The notes under the pieces are model-generated. The model searched no databases, was not told the origin of the DNA, and saw nothing but the letters and a program-made list of their open reading frames with translations. Position numbers and translations under genes: made by a program. A DNA stretch of 64,000 nucleotides from Pilaira anomala (lineage: Eukaryota; Mucoromycota; Mucoromycetes; Mucorales; Mucoraceae): NCBI GenBank assembly GCA_025716855.1, contig JAIXMQ010000015.1, positions 372,001 to 436,000 on the forward strand, read 5' to 3'. Positions 25,181 to 35,982 of this stretch are shown here, in pieces; position 1 is the stretch's first letter, and every line of letters begins with the position of its first letter.

Positions 25181-25604
25181 ATGAGCGACCGTAGTATTTC
25201 ACCTGGTTTAGACATTCATCGTCGGTCTCTTTCACCTCGTTCACCACTCAGTAGACGTGGTCGTTCATATTCACCACGTTCCAGAAGTTCAAGTTCACGT
25301 TCATATTCTCGGTCGCGCTCTCGTTCAAGATCTTATTCTCGTCGCCGTCGGTCCCGTTCACGTACTCGATCCCCTTACCCAAGGTCAAGCAGTAGAACCT
25401 ATCATAGACGTTACTACTCTCCATCACCACCTCCTTCACACCACAGAAGATCTCCTCCTCATCACTCGCGTCGTTACAGGTCAAGAACTCCACCGCCTCC
25501 TAGACGTAAAATTATTAATAAGGATTGTCGAGTCTATGTAGGTAATTTACCTTTTGAAGTAAGCTGGCATCAATTGAAAGATTTCATGAGAGAAGGTAAA
25601 ACAA

Positions 25605-25638
<34 letters not shown>

Positions 25639-26096
25639 GAAAAAGTTTTAGTGTACTCATTGGGCTCTGTTTTTTTATTATTATTATTAAATGTTTTTAG
25701 CTGGTCAAGTTTCTTATGTTGATGTATTGAAATTACCTAACGGAAGATCAAAAGGATGCGGGTAACTTTTTTTTTTCTTCTTTTATATCACTTTAGAAAC
25801 GAAAAAAATATACTGAAAAAAAAAAAAAAAATAGTGTGGTTGAATATCGTTATCCTGAAGATGCAAAGCGTGCAATTCATATTTTAAATAAGACAGAATT
25901 TATGGGTAGACCTGTATTTGTTCGAGAGGTAAATCACAAAAAAAAAAAAACTGACAGGTGTACCAAAAAAAAAAAACAAAAAAAAAAAGGGATTAATCAT
26001 ATAACGTAGGATCGTGAATATGAAAATTCAGGACCACCAAAAGATCCCCGCGATGCACCTGATGATTGTCGTCTTCATGTTGGCAACGTATGTTTG

Positions 26097-26136
<40 letters not shown>

Positions 26137-27311
26137 TTTTAATTAATTTTTTAACAATTTGTAACTATAGTTACCATTAAATGCAAGTTGGCAAGATATG
26201 AAGGATTTGTTTCGAAAAGCAGGCCGTGTTTTACATACGGATATTCATACAGAAGCAGGTACAAGAAGACCTAATGGAAACGGTACAGTTATTTTTGATA
26301 ACGCTCGAACTGCTTTGATTGCTATCGGTAATATGAAAGATATAATAATCATAATAAAAATAAAAAAAAGAGAGAATTGCATTGTTCTAACTTTTTTTTT
26401 TCTTTTCTAGAAATGTATCATGGGTTTGAATGGCAAGGACATAAATTAGAAGTGAGTGAAGGACGATACATAGATCGAGGTAGAACATCCAGACCAAGTG
26501 TATCTACTGAAAGAGACACGGGATTATTAAATCTAAACAACAGACCTCCATCTTTAACTGAAGGTAGTTATAAATCTGATCCAGGCATGAGTTATAAACC
26601 TGATCCAGGCATGAGTTTTAAACCTGATCCAGGCATGAGTTATTCGCCTGTTGTTTCATCACCTATTGCAGCTATACCTTCACCATCCACAGCAGCAGCA
26701 GCAGCAGCAGCACCACCACCTGCAACCGATATACCATCACATTACCAAAATATGTATAGATATGGTGTACCAGAGGTTGCACCTCCTCCTCCTTCATCTC
26801 ATTTACCTCCACCTCCTCCCATGTATACACATATGAGTTTAGTAGGTGGTCCTGCTGCTAATTTACCAACGCATGGACATAACCAAATATTTGTTAATAA
26901 CGTGAGCAATCTACTCTTTTGTATAAACAATAAAAAAAAAAAAAACTAACATCACATTCTTCTTTATTTATTTATTTTTGTAGTTACCATTTTCAACGAC
27001 TTGGCAAGATTTAATTGATTTATTTCGACATGTAGGACCTGTTATCAGATCAGAAATATTAACAATGAATGGACATCCAAAAGGATCTGGATTTGTTAGA
27101 TTTGAGGATGGAGCTACTTGTGAAAGAGCGATTGGTATGTGTTTTTTTTTATAAAAAAAAAAAAAAGGATTTTATATATATGTAGTTTTGTTATTAAAGG
27201 GGGAGGTTTTTTTTTTTTTTGAAAATTATCTTTTTAGAAAAATTTCATGGTTATATGTATGGTGGACGACATTTAGATATTCGACTTGATAAATATTCCA
27301 CCACAGTATAA
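25181..27311 (+). CDS. SR-type RNA-binding protein with three RRMs (Gbp2/Hrb1-like)
   Basis: Eight exons (25181-25595, 25701-25761, 25835-25928, 26010-26087, 26171-26327, 26411-26901, 26984-27134, 27238-27311) give 506 residues. An N-terminal Arg/Ser-rich domain (about residues 20-110, repeated RS/RSRS and SP) precedes RRM1 (RNP2 CRVYVGNLPF), RRM2 (DDCRLHVGNLPLNASW) and, after a Pro/Ala-rich linker with a tandem DPGMSYKP repeat, RRM3 (IFVNNLPFSTTWQDL...GSGFVRFE). Introns fall directly after the VGN/VNN triplets in two RRMs. Yeast Gbp2 and Hrb1 escort mRNA out of the nucleus through TREX and act in quality control. The order SR-RRM-RRM-linker-RRM is the same here. It converges on RNase H2C. 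Confidence 0.88.
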
Positions 27312-27425
27312 AAATTATTCATTTGTAGTCGGCAATGGAATGGATTCATGAATCTAATAATAAAAAAAAAAAGTGTGTTGTTAATTATTATATCCCCCTA
27401 TTGACATACAAATAAACATATATAT

Positions 27426-27891
27426 TTATATATATATATTTTTTTTTACTGTTTGAGCCATCTCCATCCAATGATTTAAAGCATATATTCTTGGGTCTTG
27501 TTGATTGGGAGCTGTATCCTTTTTCCATAATATAAATTCATCAATTGTTGTGTCGGTTTTTACCCAAGGTGTATTACTTGCTTTATCCTCTTCGTCCATT
27601 TCTTCTTCATCGTAATGATAGTCCATGCTAATATTCTTTTCCCAAACATGCCCTATGTATTTTTGTATTACTCAAAAGAAAGAGAGAGCGAGCGATCTGT
27701 ATTTTTTTTTTTTTTTGTATACCTAATGTCGTGCCGTTGGTGAAAGAAACTGGTGTTCCTACTAATTTTCTACCCAACATGACGGTTTCATATTGATCTT
27801 GGTTTTTTTCAGCTTTAAAGTATTCTTTTGTATTAATAGGTCCTTCACGGTCAACAGAAAAGGGTAACAAATGAACCTTGATATCACCCAT
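27426..27891 (-). CDS. RNH203: ribonuclease H2 subunit C
   Basis: Two exons (27723-27891, 27652-27426) give 131 residues. The N-terminus IKVHLLPFSVDREGP and EYFKAE, the ETVMLGRKLVGTPV strand and GHVWEKN match RNASEH2C (HLLPC...DGPA, FRGR-x-L-x-G). The later INEF/TIDEFILWKKDTAP corresponds to the F-x-LW strand. This non-catalytic subunit holds together RNase H2, which removes ribonucleotides and RNA-DNA hybrids in the nucleus. The C-terminus reads into an A-run just before the stop, so the last few residues are low complexity. It is 114 bp tail to tail from the SR protein gene. Confidence 0.85.
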
Positions 27892-30325
27892 AATACAAGA
27901 AACAAAAAAAAAACAAAAAATAGTAGTAGTAGTTAAAAACACGACTTTGGAAACGCGACGCTTTTTCCCTTTTTTTTTTTTTTTTCCTTTTGTGCTGTGT
28001 GACCGCGACTGTTATTAAACGAGTTGTTGCTTGTTGTTTTTTGATGTATTTAAGAAATCTGATCAATCTCACGTTTTGAATCGAATACACGCGACAAGAA
28101 ATGAATTTTATTCTTGTATAACCCTGTGTTTAAATGTGTACAAGTCGTCTTATCAAATTCATATTAAATGAAAGAACAATGAAGAACAATTTATGAGCGT
28201 AATATATTATCAACAGGCCGGCTCAAACAGTAATACTTACTATTGATATACGATTAAAGTAAACTCGCGTTGGTCATTAGTTCTGCATTTACTTTGTAGA
28301 TGATGATTTGAATTATGATGCTCATATATTTCATGAATAATCTAAACACAAATGTCTTTATTTGATCCATTTACCCAAATATAGTTATTAAAACATCTAA
28401 TTCTTTACAGTCTTTTTTTTTTTTTTTTTTTTTTTTTTTGGTATTCTGGAAATTTTTGTAAGCATGAGATGGTTGATATAAAGCGATATACTACTTGAAA
28501 CATATAAGGGATTAAACCCCCTGTTCTTTATGACGCAAACATGAAAAAATCAAGTATTTTTTTGTTGGTTTTTTTCCCACAGAGTCTATTTATCTTTTTT
28601 TTCTTTAACTTACTTGTTACTTTATCGTCTTATAATAGATCCCCTATGGGTTGCAGCTTAGTGTAGAGTGTAAAAGCGTTTCATCTCGATTGTCTGAAAG
28701 TGATCTAAATGAAAGGTTCTGGAGGGACATAGTTCGGAAAGTTCTAGAAGTTTGGGTAGCGGAAGGGCTGGGGTCCCAATCGTCAAAACTAGCACACATT
28801 GTTGCGCGCCAATGGACTTGAGAACATAGCACTTCCGAAGCACTGGCTAGGTGAATTGTTGTTTGCTTAACCTTCGTCCGTACGGTAGGTTGGTACACAT
28901 TGTTCTTGAACTAGATTGGGATTAGAGGTGAAATTTCCAAACTTTACAATACTATTGTACCAACGTCTTTAGATATTGGGTCGCTTGATATTTCATGCTA
29001 GGAAGTGTCTTGTGGGTTGTTTGGTTATACACTATTCTGCGTCAAGAAAAACCCATAGGCTGTTATAGGAAGAGCGGATCGGTTGTACAAGGGCATGTGG
29101 GTGGTGAAGGACCCCACTTGTCTGTTACCATATCCCAAACATACATTTATGTATGTCTCGGTAATTCCAGTTGTACAGCAAAGAAGGACTGTTGACATCA
29201 CATGTGGTTTGGTGACGCTTTTTGTTTCTGGTGTTGATTTTATTGGTGAAAGTCATTGGTGAAAGTATCTATGAAATTATCTTGGTGAAATTATCTTGGT
29301 GAAATTATCTTGGTGAAATTATCTTGGTGAAGTTATCTTGGTGAAGTTATCTTGGTGAAATTATCTTGGTGAAATTATCTTGGTGAAATTATCTTGGTGA
29401 ATTATGTTTGTTTGATTCTGTGCCAGTCACTTTCCTTCTTATTAGCCACATCTGTTAGAGCTTTATGTTCGTCGGGATCGCAGGTGTACCACAAGTAATA
29501 AGTATAGTTTCTAGTTTTTTTAGGATAAAAAATTAAGATATGTATCATTTTTTTTTCTTACTACTTTAAATCATTTTCTAATCATATTCCAATAGACAAC
29601 TTTGATTGAATCAATTTTTACATGGTTTGGTCCATAAATGCACTTCCACGTGGCTCTGGTTCTTCTTGGGTCTTTCTGGTATCTCTTTTAAAGTCCTAGG
29701 AGATGCTGAATCTATAATGCTTATGAATAATTGACAACAGCTACTGTCCCAAAAATATCTACCCGTCTATGAAGATAATAATGAAACTTTACATAAATCA
29801 AAAAGGAGATAAAATATGTTGCACAGAAACCATATCACAATGAAATATCTATTTATCTCTTCCTCTCACTCATTCTCCTTCTCTCTCTCTCTGTCTTTGT
29901 TATACCCAAAACTAAACATATATAAATACAAGCATTGGGCCCAATAAACATATAACGTTCTTAGCTTATAAGTACGTTTTTTAATCAAAATGATCTTTCA
30001 AACTACAAAATTTATTTAGTATAACGGTTACATTGTACTTTTTCTTTTTAAATACCATACAATCTTTTTGTGTACATAAAATAAATTAGTACCCAAAAAT
30101 GCTTTTGTAAGTGTTTTGTTACCAGGAATAAAAAGCCTACTTTTAAATTATTTTTCCTACACAAGTTACTTCTATTTACAGGATTCAGTTTAAAAAAATG
30201 TTTATCATGGTGAAAAAGAGCGATGTCATTACTCTACAATAAAGATTGTAATACCAAAAAGACCTCTGATATGCAACTCATAATTCTCTTAAGTCTTTGT
30301 TACATTTATTTATAATATCTTTTAG
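27892..30325. other. gene-poor region with a GC-richer block
   Basis: 2.4 kb. 27.9-28.6 kb is ordinary AT-rich DNA with T-runs. From about 28640 to 29240 base composition rises visibly and homopolymers vanish, but no frame has splice structure or a recognisable protein. This block ends in a 14-bp minisatellite. From 29.5 to 30.3 kb nothing is recognised. Confidence 0.5.
29242..29404 (+). repeat. 14-bp minisatellite, about 11 copies
   Basis: Tandem unit TTGGTGAAATTATC. The first two or three copies are diverged (GTGAAAGTCA, GAAAGTATC); from 29282 about 8.5 copies are nearly identical, differing only by an A/G change in two adjacent units. The unit is not a multiple of three and contains TGA, so it is not coding. 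Confidence 0.88.
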
Positions 30326-30326
30326 G

Positions 30327-30520
30327 TTTACGTCAATTTCAATGGCTATGAAAAGGAAGATGAAAGACTAATGATAGTATGTGATGCTGGTGGCGCAATC
30401 GCTTTTTACGGTACTTCTATGGAAGACTTTCTTGTTCTTTGTTATATGATTCAGTCGGTGGAACTCGAGATACATTATATGGAGCTACTTCAGAAATTTA
30501 TGTAGTGCTGCTCGATTAGT
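30327..30520 (+). pseudogene. possible Hsp70-like (HSPA12-type) ATPase fragment
   Basis: A frame of about 60 codons contains ERLMIVCDAGG, resembling the phosphate-2 motif (hydrophobic-C-D-x-GG) of actin/Hsp70 ATPases. A frame change about 30 codons later would continue as DSVGGTRDTLYG. No start, no splice structure and no remaining domain; a broken piece at most. Resemblance by eye only. Confidence 0.25.
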
Positions 30521-31560
30521 TAACGTACGACTTTGAGTTTTATAAATCATCGAGAATTGCCACTTAACTAAAACATGAAATTATACAAGAGAAAAATATA
30601 CATATTAGCATACACCTTTTAAAGAAATAATGTAATAAAAAAAAAAATGCATTTTAATATTTTGTTGTTGGTCTTCTTTTGAAAGTGAAAAAGGACTAAT
30701 TAGTTATTCTTAAATTTTTAATCGTATGTTGACTAATTGAACCTCACCTTGTACAAATGATATGAATAAATTTGATATTCTCTTGTATTTACAATGATTT
30801 TCAATTGTTGAATTCTTATTATTCGTTTGAATTATGTCATAAAGTTTAAAAAAACTTTTTTTATATATAAATGTCATTGAATTTACAAAAAATCTCCTAC
30901 TATATTTAAATCTATTCTGCAATATAAAAGTAAACATACATTACATAGAGACAACAGTTAAAACCCTTTGAATACTTGTAAAATACAAAGATAGACATGC
31001 ATTAATCTTGTATATAGCAATAGACAAAGAATTTTCAAATCAAGCAAAACGACGGATGATAAAAAAAGTGGACAAAAACAAAAAAAGACGGTCAATAGTT
31101 CAATTGCTGTTACGTTTATTAAATTAAATAAATCTAATGTTATTTGTAGATTATTTTAGCATAATGAAATGTTTAATTCCATATGTAATTCGAAGAAATT
31201 ATTCTGAAAGATTAACTGCTGCTAGATCGTCAAAATGTTTCTAGTGGTTATGTATCCAAATCCAAATCCAAATCCAAATACAGACACTGAGCCCATTAGA
31301 ATCCAACCGTTATTTGCTTTATTTCCAACATCCAGGCTACAATGAAGGTTTATTACAGTAAATACTTCCAATATAAATTCTTTTGCTCCTCAAGACAATA
31401 CAGCCGACACTACTTTTGATACTACTCTATTCAAATTTTAAAACGTTTTTGATTTCATTAAATCCCCTAATTTGAAGATAAGATTGTAAGTAATAAATAC
31501 TATATATATATATATATAAAAGCGATTGACTAATATCATCTGATAATAATAGAGCTCAAG

Positions 31561-32480
31561 ATGTATCCGGTTTACATGAGATATCAAATAAAGTATTTAT
31601 ATAAACGAAAAGTCAAGACAGACGGGTTTACCTGTCGGTTCACATTTGTGTTCAAGCAAGAAGAACCCAAACGACAGCAGCAGCAACGAAACTTGAGTTA
31701 CAAGATTTCACAAAAGCCGAAATTGATCAATACTTTAGGCCTTGTAACTACCCTTGATTCTGGCCGAACCCAAGTTTTCACAAGTTATCATGGGAATGGA
31801 AAATTGAGCCGTCTGTCAACCAAGGAATATTACCCTTTCAGGGATACTCTATCCTCACAAAATTGAATCAAAGCAACCACAAGAATCAAACGAATTGAGT
31901 CTTTGAAGACAGCTGTTATTGAGAAATATTCAACTCATGTGGCGTACATGCTTCAAAAAATGGGTGACTTATTTGGATTTTATAGGTTTTTATAATACCA
32001 ACTGTGAGGGTAGATGGCTAAACTATTTAGCAAAAGAAAGATCCAAAGAAGAAGCTGTTGATAGTCTGATAAAGGGGGGGGGTAAGAAATACAACAGTAA
32101 CAGAAGGAAGTAGAAAAAAACGTCGAGGAACAAGAGTCGCAGAAAAGATAATAAAATAAACAAGCTTACCCAAACTCCTCCAGCCATCATCGATCACGCT
32201 GAACTTACTCCTCCTATTACCAGGTAATTTACTTTATAATGTTAATCAATAACATAGTTACCGTATGCTAAATAATATCGCACATTTCTATAAAACATAG
32301 AAACCTTCTTCGAAAAAGGTAACTTCAATGAAGGAAACAAGGAAAAAAAAAAAATGCCTCTGGTTGTCTTTGGTGACGGAATGTTCAACAAAGATAGTGT
32401 TCCTCTTACAAGATAACTTCATGGTGTTATGTATGTAATGAATCCTCGTTTTATTTTTCCCAAAATGCAAACACAGTTAT
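31561..32480 (+). pseudogene. degenerate Fanzor/TnpB-like RuvC nuclease gene
   Basis: Fragments in shifting frames, in this order: DGFTCRFTFVF (about 31620); a LQDFTKAEIDQYFRP-like stretch in another frame; DSGRTQVFTSYHGNGKLSRL (about 31755); a helix about THVAYMLQKMGDLFGFYRF (31935); GGGKKYNSNRRK (32080); and MPLVVFGDGMFNKDS (about 32353). This order, with the Asp of DSGR and the VVFGDG block, is what I recall of the RuvC half of mucoralean Fanzor-like proteins encoded by mobile elements. The C-terminal zinc finger and last catalytic Asp segment are not found. At least three frame changes and several stops make it non-functional. Confidence 0.5.
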
Positions 32481-32928
32481 TTTCTTTGTCTTCTTTACAT
32501 TTGTGTTATTTATATAATTTTAACAACAACAAACAGATAAGAATGATGAGTATAAAATTAATATATATTATGTGTTGAGTTCATAGTAATTCTACTTTTA
32601 CAAAGAAAAAAAAAAAAAAAAAAAAACTTGTCATTCTAATACAAAAATATATATGTTTTTACACAATGTAACCCATTTTATGTAATAAAAGTTATTTCAT
32701 GTTCTTTGTTTGTTTGTTGTTGTTTTTTATAGGAGGTGGAGGGACTTTTTTTTTTATATAACAAATGATGAAACAATGATTTCATGTGAAAAATCTATTA
32801 TAAAAGATTAAAAAAAAAAATGTTGCTTTTCTTTTTCTCTTTTTTTCTTTGGCCTACTTTTTTTTTTTTTTTTTTTAGATAAAACAATTATAGATATCAT
32901 TTACATATCTGCACATACATAAATCATC

Positions 32929-33780
32929 TGTAAATAACATTTTTGTTTGGCCAACGACTTGTATATAAAACACTCTAGCGTCTGTACATAATAATTATTC
33001 ACACGCAACCTGTACATATATTCATATATACCAATCAAGCATACATACAACACCCAAGCATACATACAACGCCCAAGCATACATACAACGCCTAAGCATA
33101 CATACAACGCCCAAGCATACATACAACGCCCAAGCATACATACAACACCCAAGCATACATAAAACGCCCAAGCATACATACAACACCCAAGCATACATAC
33201 AACACCCAAGCATATATACACCATTCAAGCATACATACTCACCATCTCAGCATACATACACCATTCCAGCATACATACAACATTCCAGCATACATACAAC
33301 ATACATTATTTTGAACATTTACTTTCGACAAATCCAATTTATACATCTATCTACATTTTTTTTTTTCAATATACAACAAATTGAATTTATTATTCTACAT
33401 TATATCAGCCTACAACAACTACATAGCTACCATACAAATACTGTAAATAACTACCTGCTGTAAATATCTGTACCTACTGTACTCTTCTGAACATATGGAA
33501 CATTTTACATTACCAAAACTGTAACCTTTTGTAAATACAACATCTGTACATAGATAACCCACACATTGTAAATATTCATTCACCATCTAACTATTGTAAA
33601 TATTCATTCATTACATATCGTAAATACATATTCATTCACATATTGTAAATGTAATCATATCATCACTGTAAATATATTCATACCCTCACTGTAAATATAT
33701 TCATACCCTCACTGTAAATACTATACCCCCTTTGTAAATATAATTACTGTAAATATATGTAAATAAAAACCTTGTACATA
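32929..33780 (+). promoter_or_regulatory. cluster of 17 Pumilio/Puf recognition elements (UGUANAUA)
   Basis: On the + strand TGTANATA occurs at 32929, 32960, 32983, 33011, 33442, 33459, 33530, 33545, 33567, 33595, 33667, 33690, 33713, 33733, 33748, 33758 and 33773; twelve are TGTAAATA. The minus strand has a single copy (33347-33354). The last copies overlap AATAAA (33762) and are followed 14 bases later by 16 genomic A. Puf proteins bind this 8-mer in mRNA 3' UTRs or in long non-coding decoys. No protein-coding gene is attached on the + strand except the broken Fanzor-like piece, so a non-coding RNA or an orphan 3' UTR is likely. Confidence 0.7.
33035..33300 (+). repeat. 19-bp minisatellite, about 13-14 copies
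   Basis: Tandem unit CAAGCATACATACAACGCC, well conserved to about 33200, then drifting in length and sequence (CACCATTC variants). It lies between the first four and the remaining Puf sites and has none itself. The long minus-strand frame over it is a by-product of the repeat. Confidence 0.9.
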
Positions 33781-33797
33781 AAAAAAAAAAAAAAAGT

Positions 33798-35154
33798 CTG
33801 TGATCTCGGTGGTCATTTTATCTTATACGATATACAATGGTGTTTTAGTTATCATAAAGAGCTTATTTCTTAAATGAATTTAAAGTTTTTTTTTTTTCAC
33901 ATAACTTTAATCTATATAGACACGTATATATATTAGGTAAATACGGTCTTTATTAAAATATACAAATAGAAAGCTTATAATACATTAGAAACTACTCTTT
34001 ATATATATATATATGTAAGAAGACCTGTGTTGTACTCTCTCTCCTTTTCATTTCTTCTTTACTCCTACTACAGCTTCTATGTATACAATAAAAAAAAAAA
34101 AAAAAAAGATTATCATAACAACGAATTTAAGATAAAAAGTGGATATAATTTAAGCAGGGTTATTTTATCTTAACCTAAATAAACGTAAGTGTATTTTTGA
34201 GTTATTATAACACGATATTTTTCAAATTTGATTGTGATTTTTTGACAGACGTTTTTTTTTTTTTTTTTATCAAGGTGTGTGTAATTCCTCCTTTTATTTC
34301 ATTTATTTTTATGTATTCGTATCCTCCCCCTCATCAAGTACTTTTACTGTCTCACTGTACATTTTATTTCCATATTCAAGAAAAAAGATAGTTCAGTGAT
34401 ACATTTAGTACAACATTGTGATAATGTAAAGAATAGCAACATTTTTTTTTTTATAAAATAGATAAGAAGGGGTTTTGTGGTTTGAGTTATTCAAGAGGTG
34501 TAACATCACCAACTGTTTTTTCTATTCACTCGTTGAAGGCTACCTCACCACTAAGTTCTTCCATAACATTCAATACATGCAGTTTGCACCAAAAAAAAAA
34601 AAAAAAAAAGAGCATTTGCTACAGATATATATTAGACAATGAATTACTTCTTTGTGATAAAGTTATTTATATTTTATCTTACCACTTCTGATAACATGTA
34701 TTATGTATGTTGATTTCAAAGTCATTTAATTCTTGAAACAATCTCTTGTATAGATAGGGAACGTGATCAAAGAAGAAGAGACTAAAGATTGTAGTGGTGA
34801 AATATGAGTAGATTCATTTTGAGATACACAGAAAGAAAAAAAAAATGATTTATAATGAAATTAAAAAAAAAAAAAAAAAAAGCTCGTTTTTGTGGCGTAT
34901 GAGATAAAGTAAGACGCCAATCAAGTGACAGTCAGCCCTTCAGACTTTATGTTTTTACTTGAGCGCGTATTATTACATCCTCTTTAATTGTGTACAACAA
35001 AGAATAACAAACTTTAACTTCAGACGTGTATATATATAAAAAAAAAAAAAAAAAAAAAACTGCAGTAGTCACGAAGTTGTCAATTCATACTTTTTTTTTT
35101 TTTTTTTTTTTTTTTTTCTTTCATTCTTATCCAGTTTCTTTATATTGATAAATA
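33798..35154. other. intergenic
   Basis: 1.36 kb of A/T-rich DNA with TA runs near 34000 and long A/T runs at 35038-35117 before the chromodomain gene. No gene seen. Confidence 0.5.
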
Positions 35155-35940
35155 ATGGCTAACTTAGAAACATTAGAGGACGACGACGACGACAACTTCT
35201 ATTATGAAGTAGAGGAGATCATTCAAATGTATACTACGGATAGTGGTGTACGCATGTTTGAAATTAAATGGAAGAACTACGGTCCAGAGTAGTAAGTTGA
35301 TTTATGTACAAAAAAAAAAACACGTACTATTCGAAAAAAAAAAAGACTCATACACAACCTCGTTTTTCTTTATTAGAGTGATTTAAAAAAAAAAAGAAGA
35401 AGAAAGAATATTATTAATGTTAGTTTTATAGACATAATACATGGGAACCAGAAAACAATCTTAATTGTCCTTCACTTTTAAAAGCCTTTCTCGAAAAGCA
35501 TGGGCTCGAAAGGACAAGGATCGAACCAAGTGAAGAGAGTGAGAGTGAGTCAACTGAAGCGAATGAGCTTGAGTCAACGAAATCGAATAGGACAGAACTA
35601 ATCGAAGAGAATGGGATCGAACCAGTCGAAAAGAAAAAAAAATCTAAAAAGAAGAAGAAGAAGCGAATCTTGAACAGAATATCCACACCACCTCTCGACG
35701 AACCCGAAAGTTCCACTTCTTCAGCACGACCCACTAGTATTATAACTGAGGATTCGGATTTAGATGAGACCACCAAAGTCTCAAAAAAGAGAAAAGAAAG
35801 AAGCAAGACACCCCCATTACCACCTACTAAATTAACATCCAAGAAAGGAAAGGAAAAGGAAGTTCTATTGGATTCTTCTAAAACACCAGACGATTTAATA
35901 AAAAAGAGAAAAGAAAAGAGCAAGGCATCATCACCACTAC

Positions 35941-35982
<42 letters not shown>

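Noticed and set aside
28644..28898. 84-codon minus-strand frame in the GC-richer block
   Set aside because: No start context, splice structure or family resemblance; an alternative frame is equally open.
28925..29175. A second 18S fragment
   Set aside because: Only two isolated conserved words, not in rRNA spacing; the first is also extended by non-rRNA sequence.
33022..33228. Long minus-strand frames rich in Cys, Met, Tyr and Val
   Set aside because: They are translations of the 19-bp tandem repeat in two frames; repeated CMYAW-type units with no domain.
29242..33300. Minisatellites at 29.2 and 33.0 kb as CRISPR-like arrays
   Set aside because: Units are directly abutting with no unique spacers, and the genome is eukaryotic.
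35426..35923. 165-codon minus-strand frame opposite the chromodomain gene
   Set aside because: Antisense shadow of the charged linker; the plus strand is supported by splice sites and domain.
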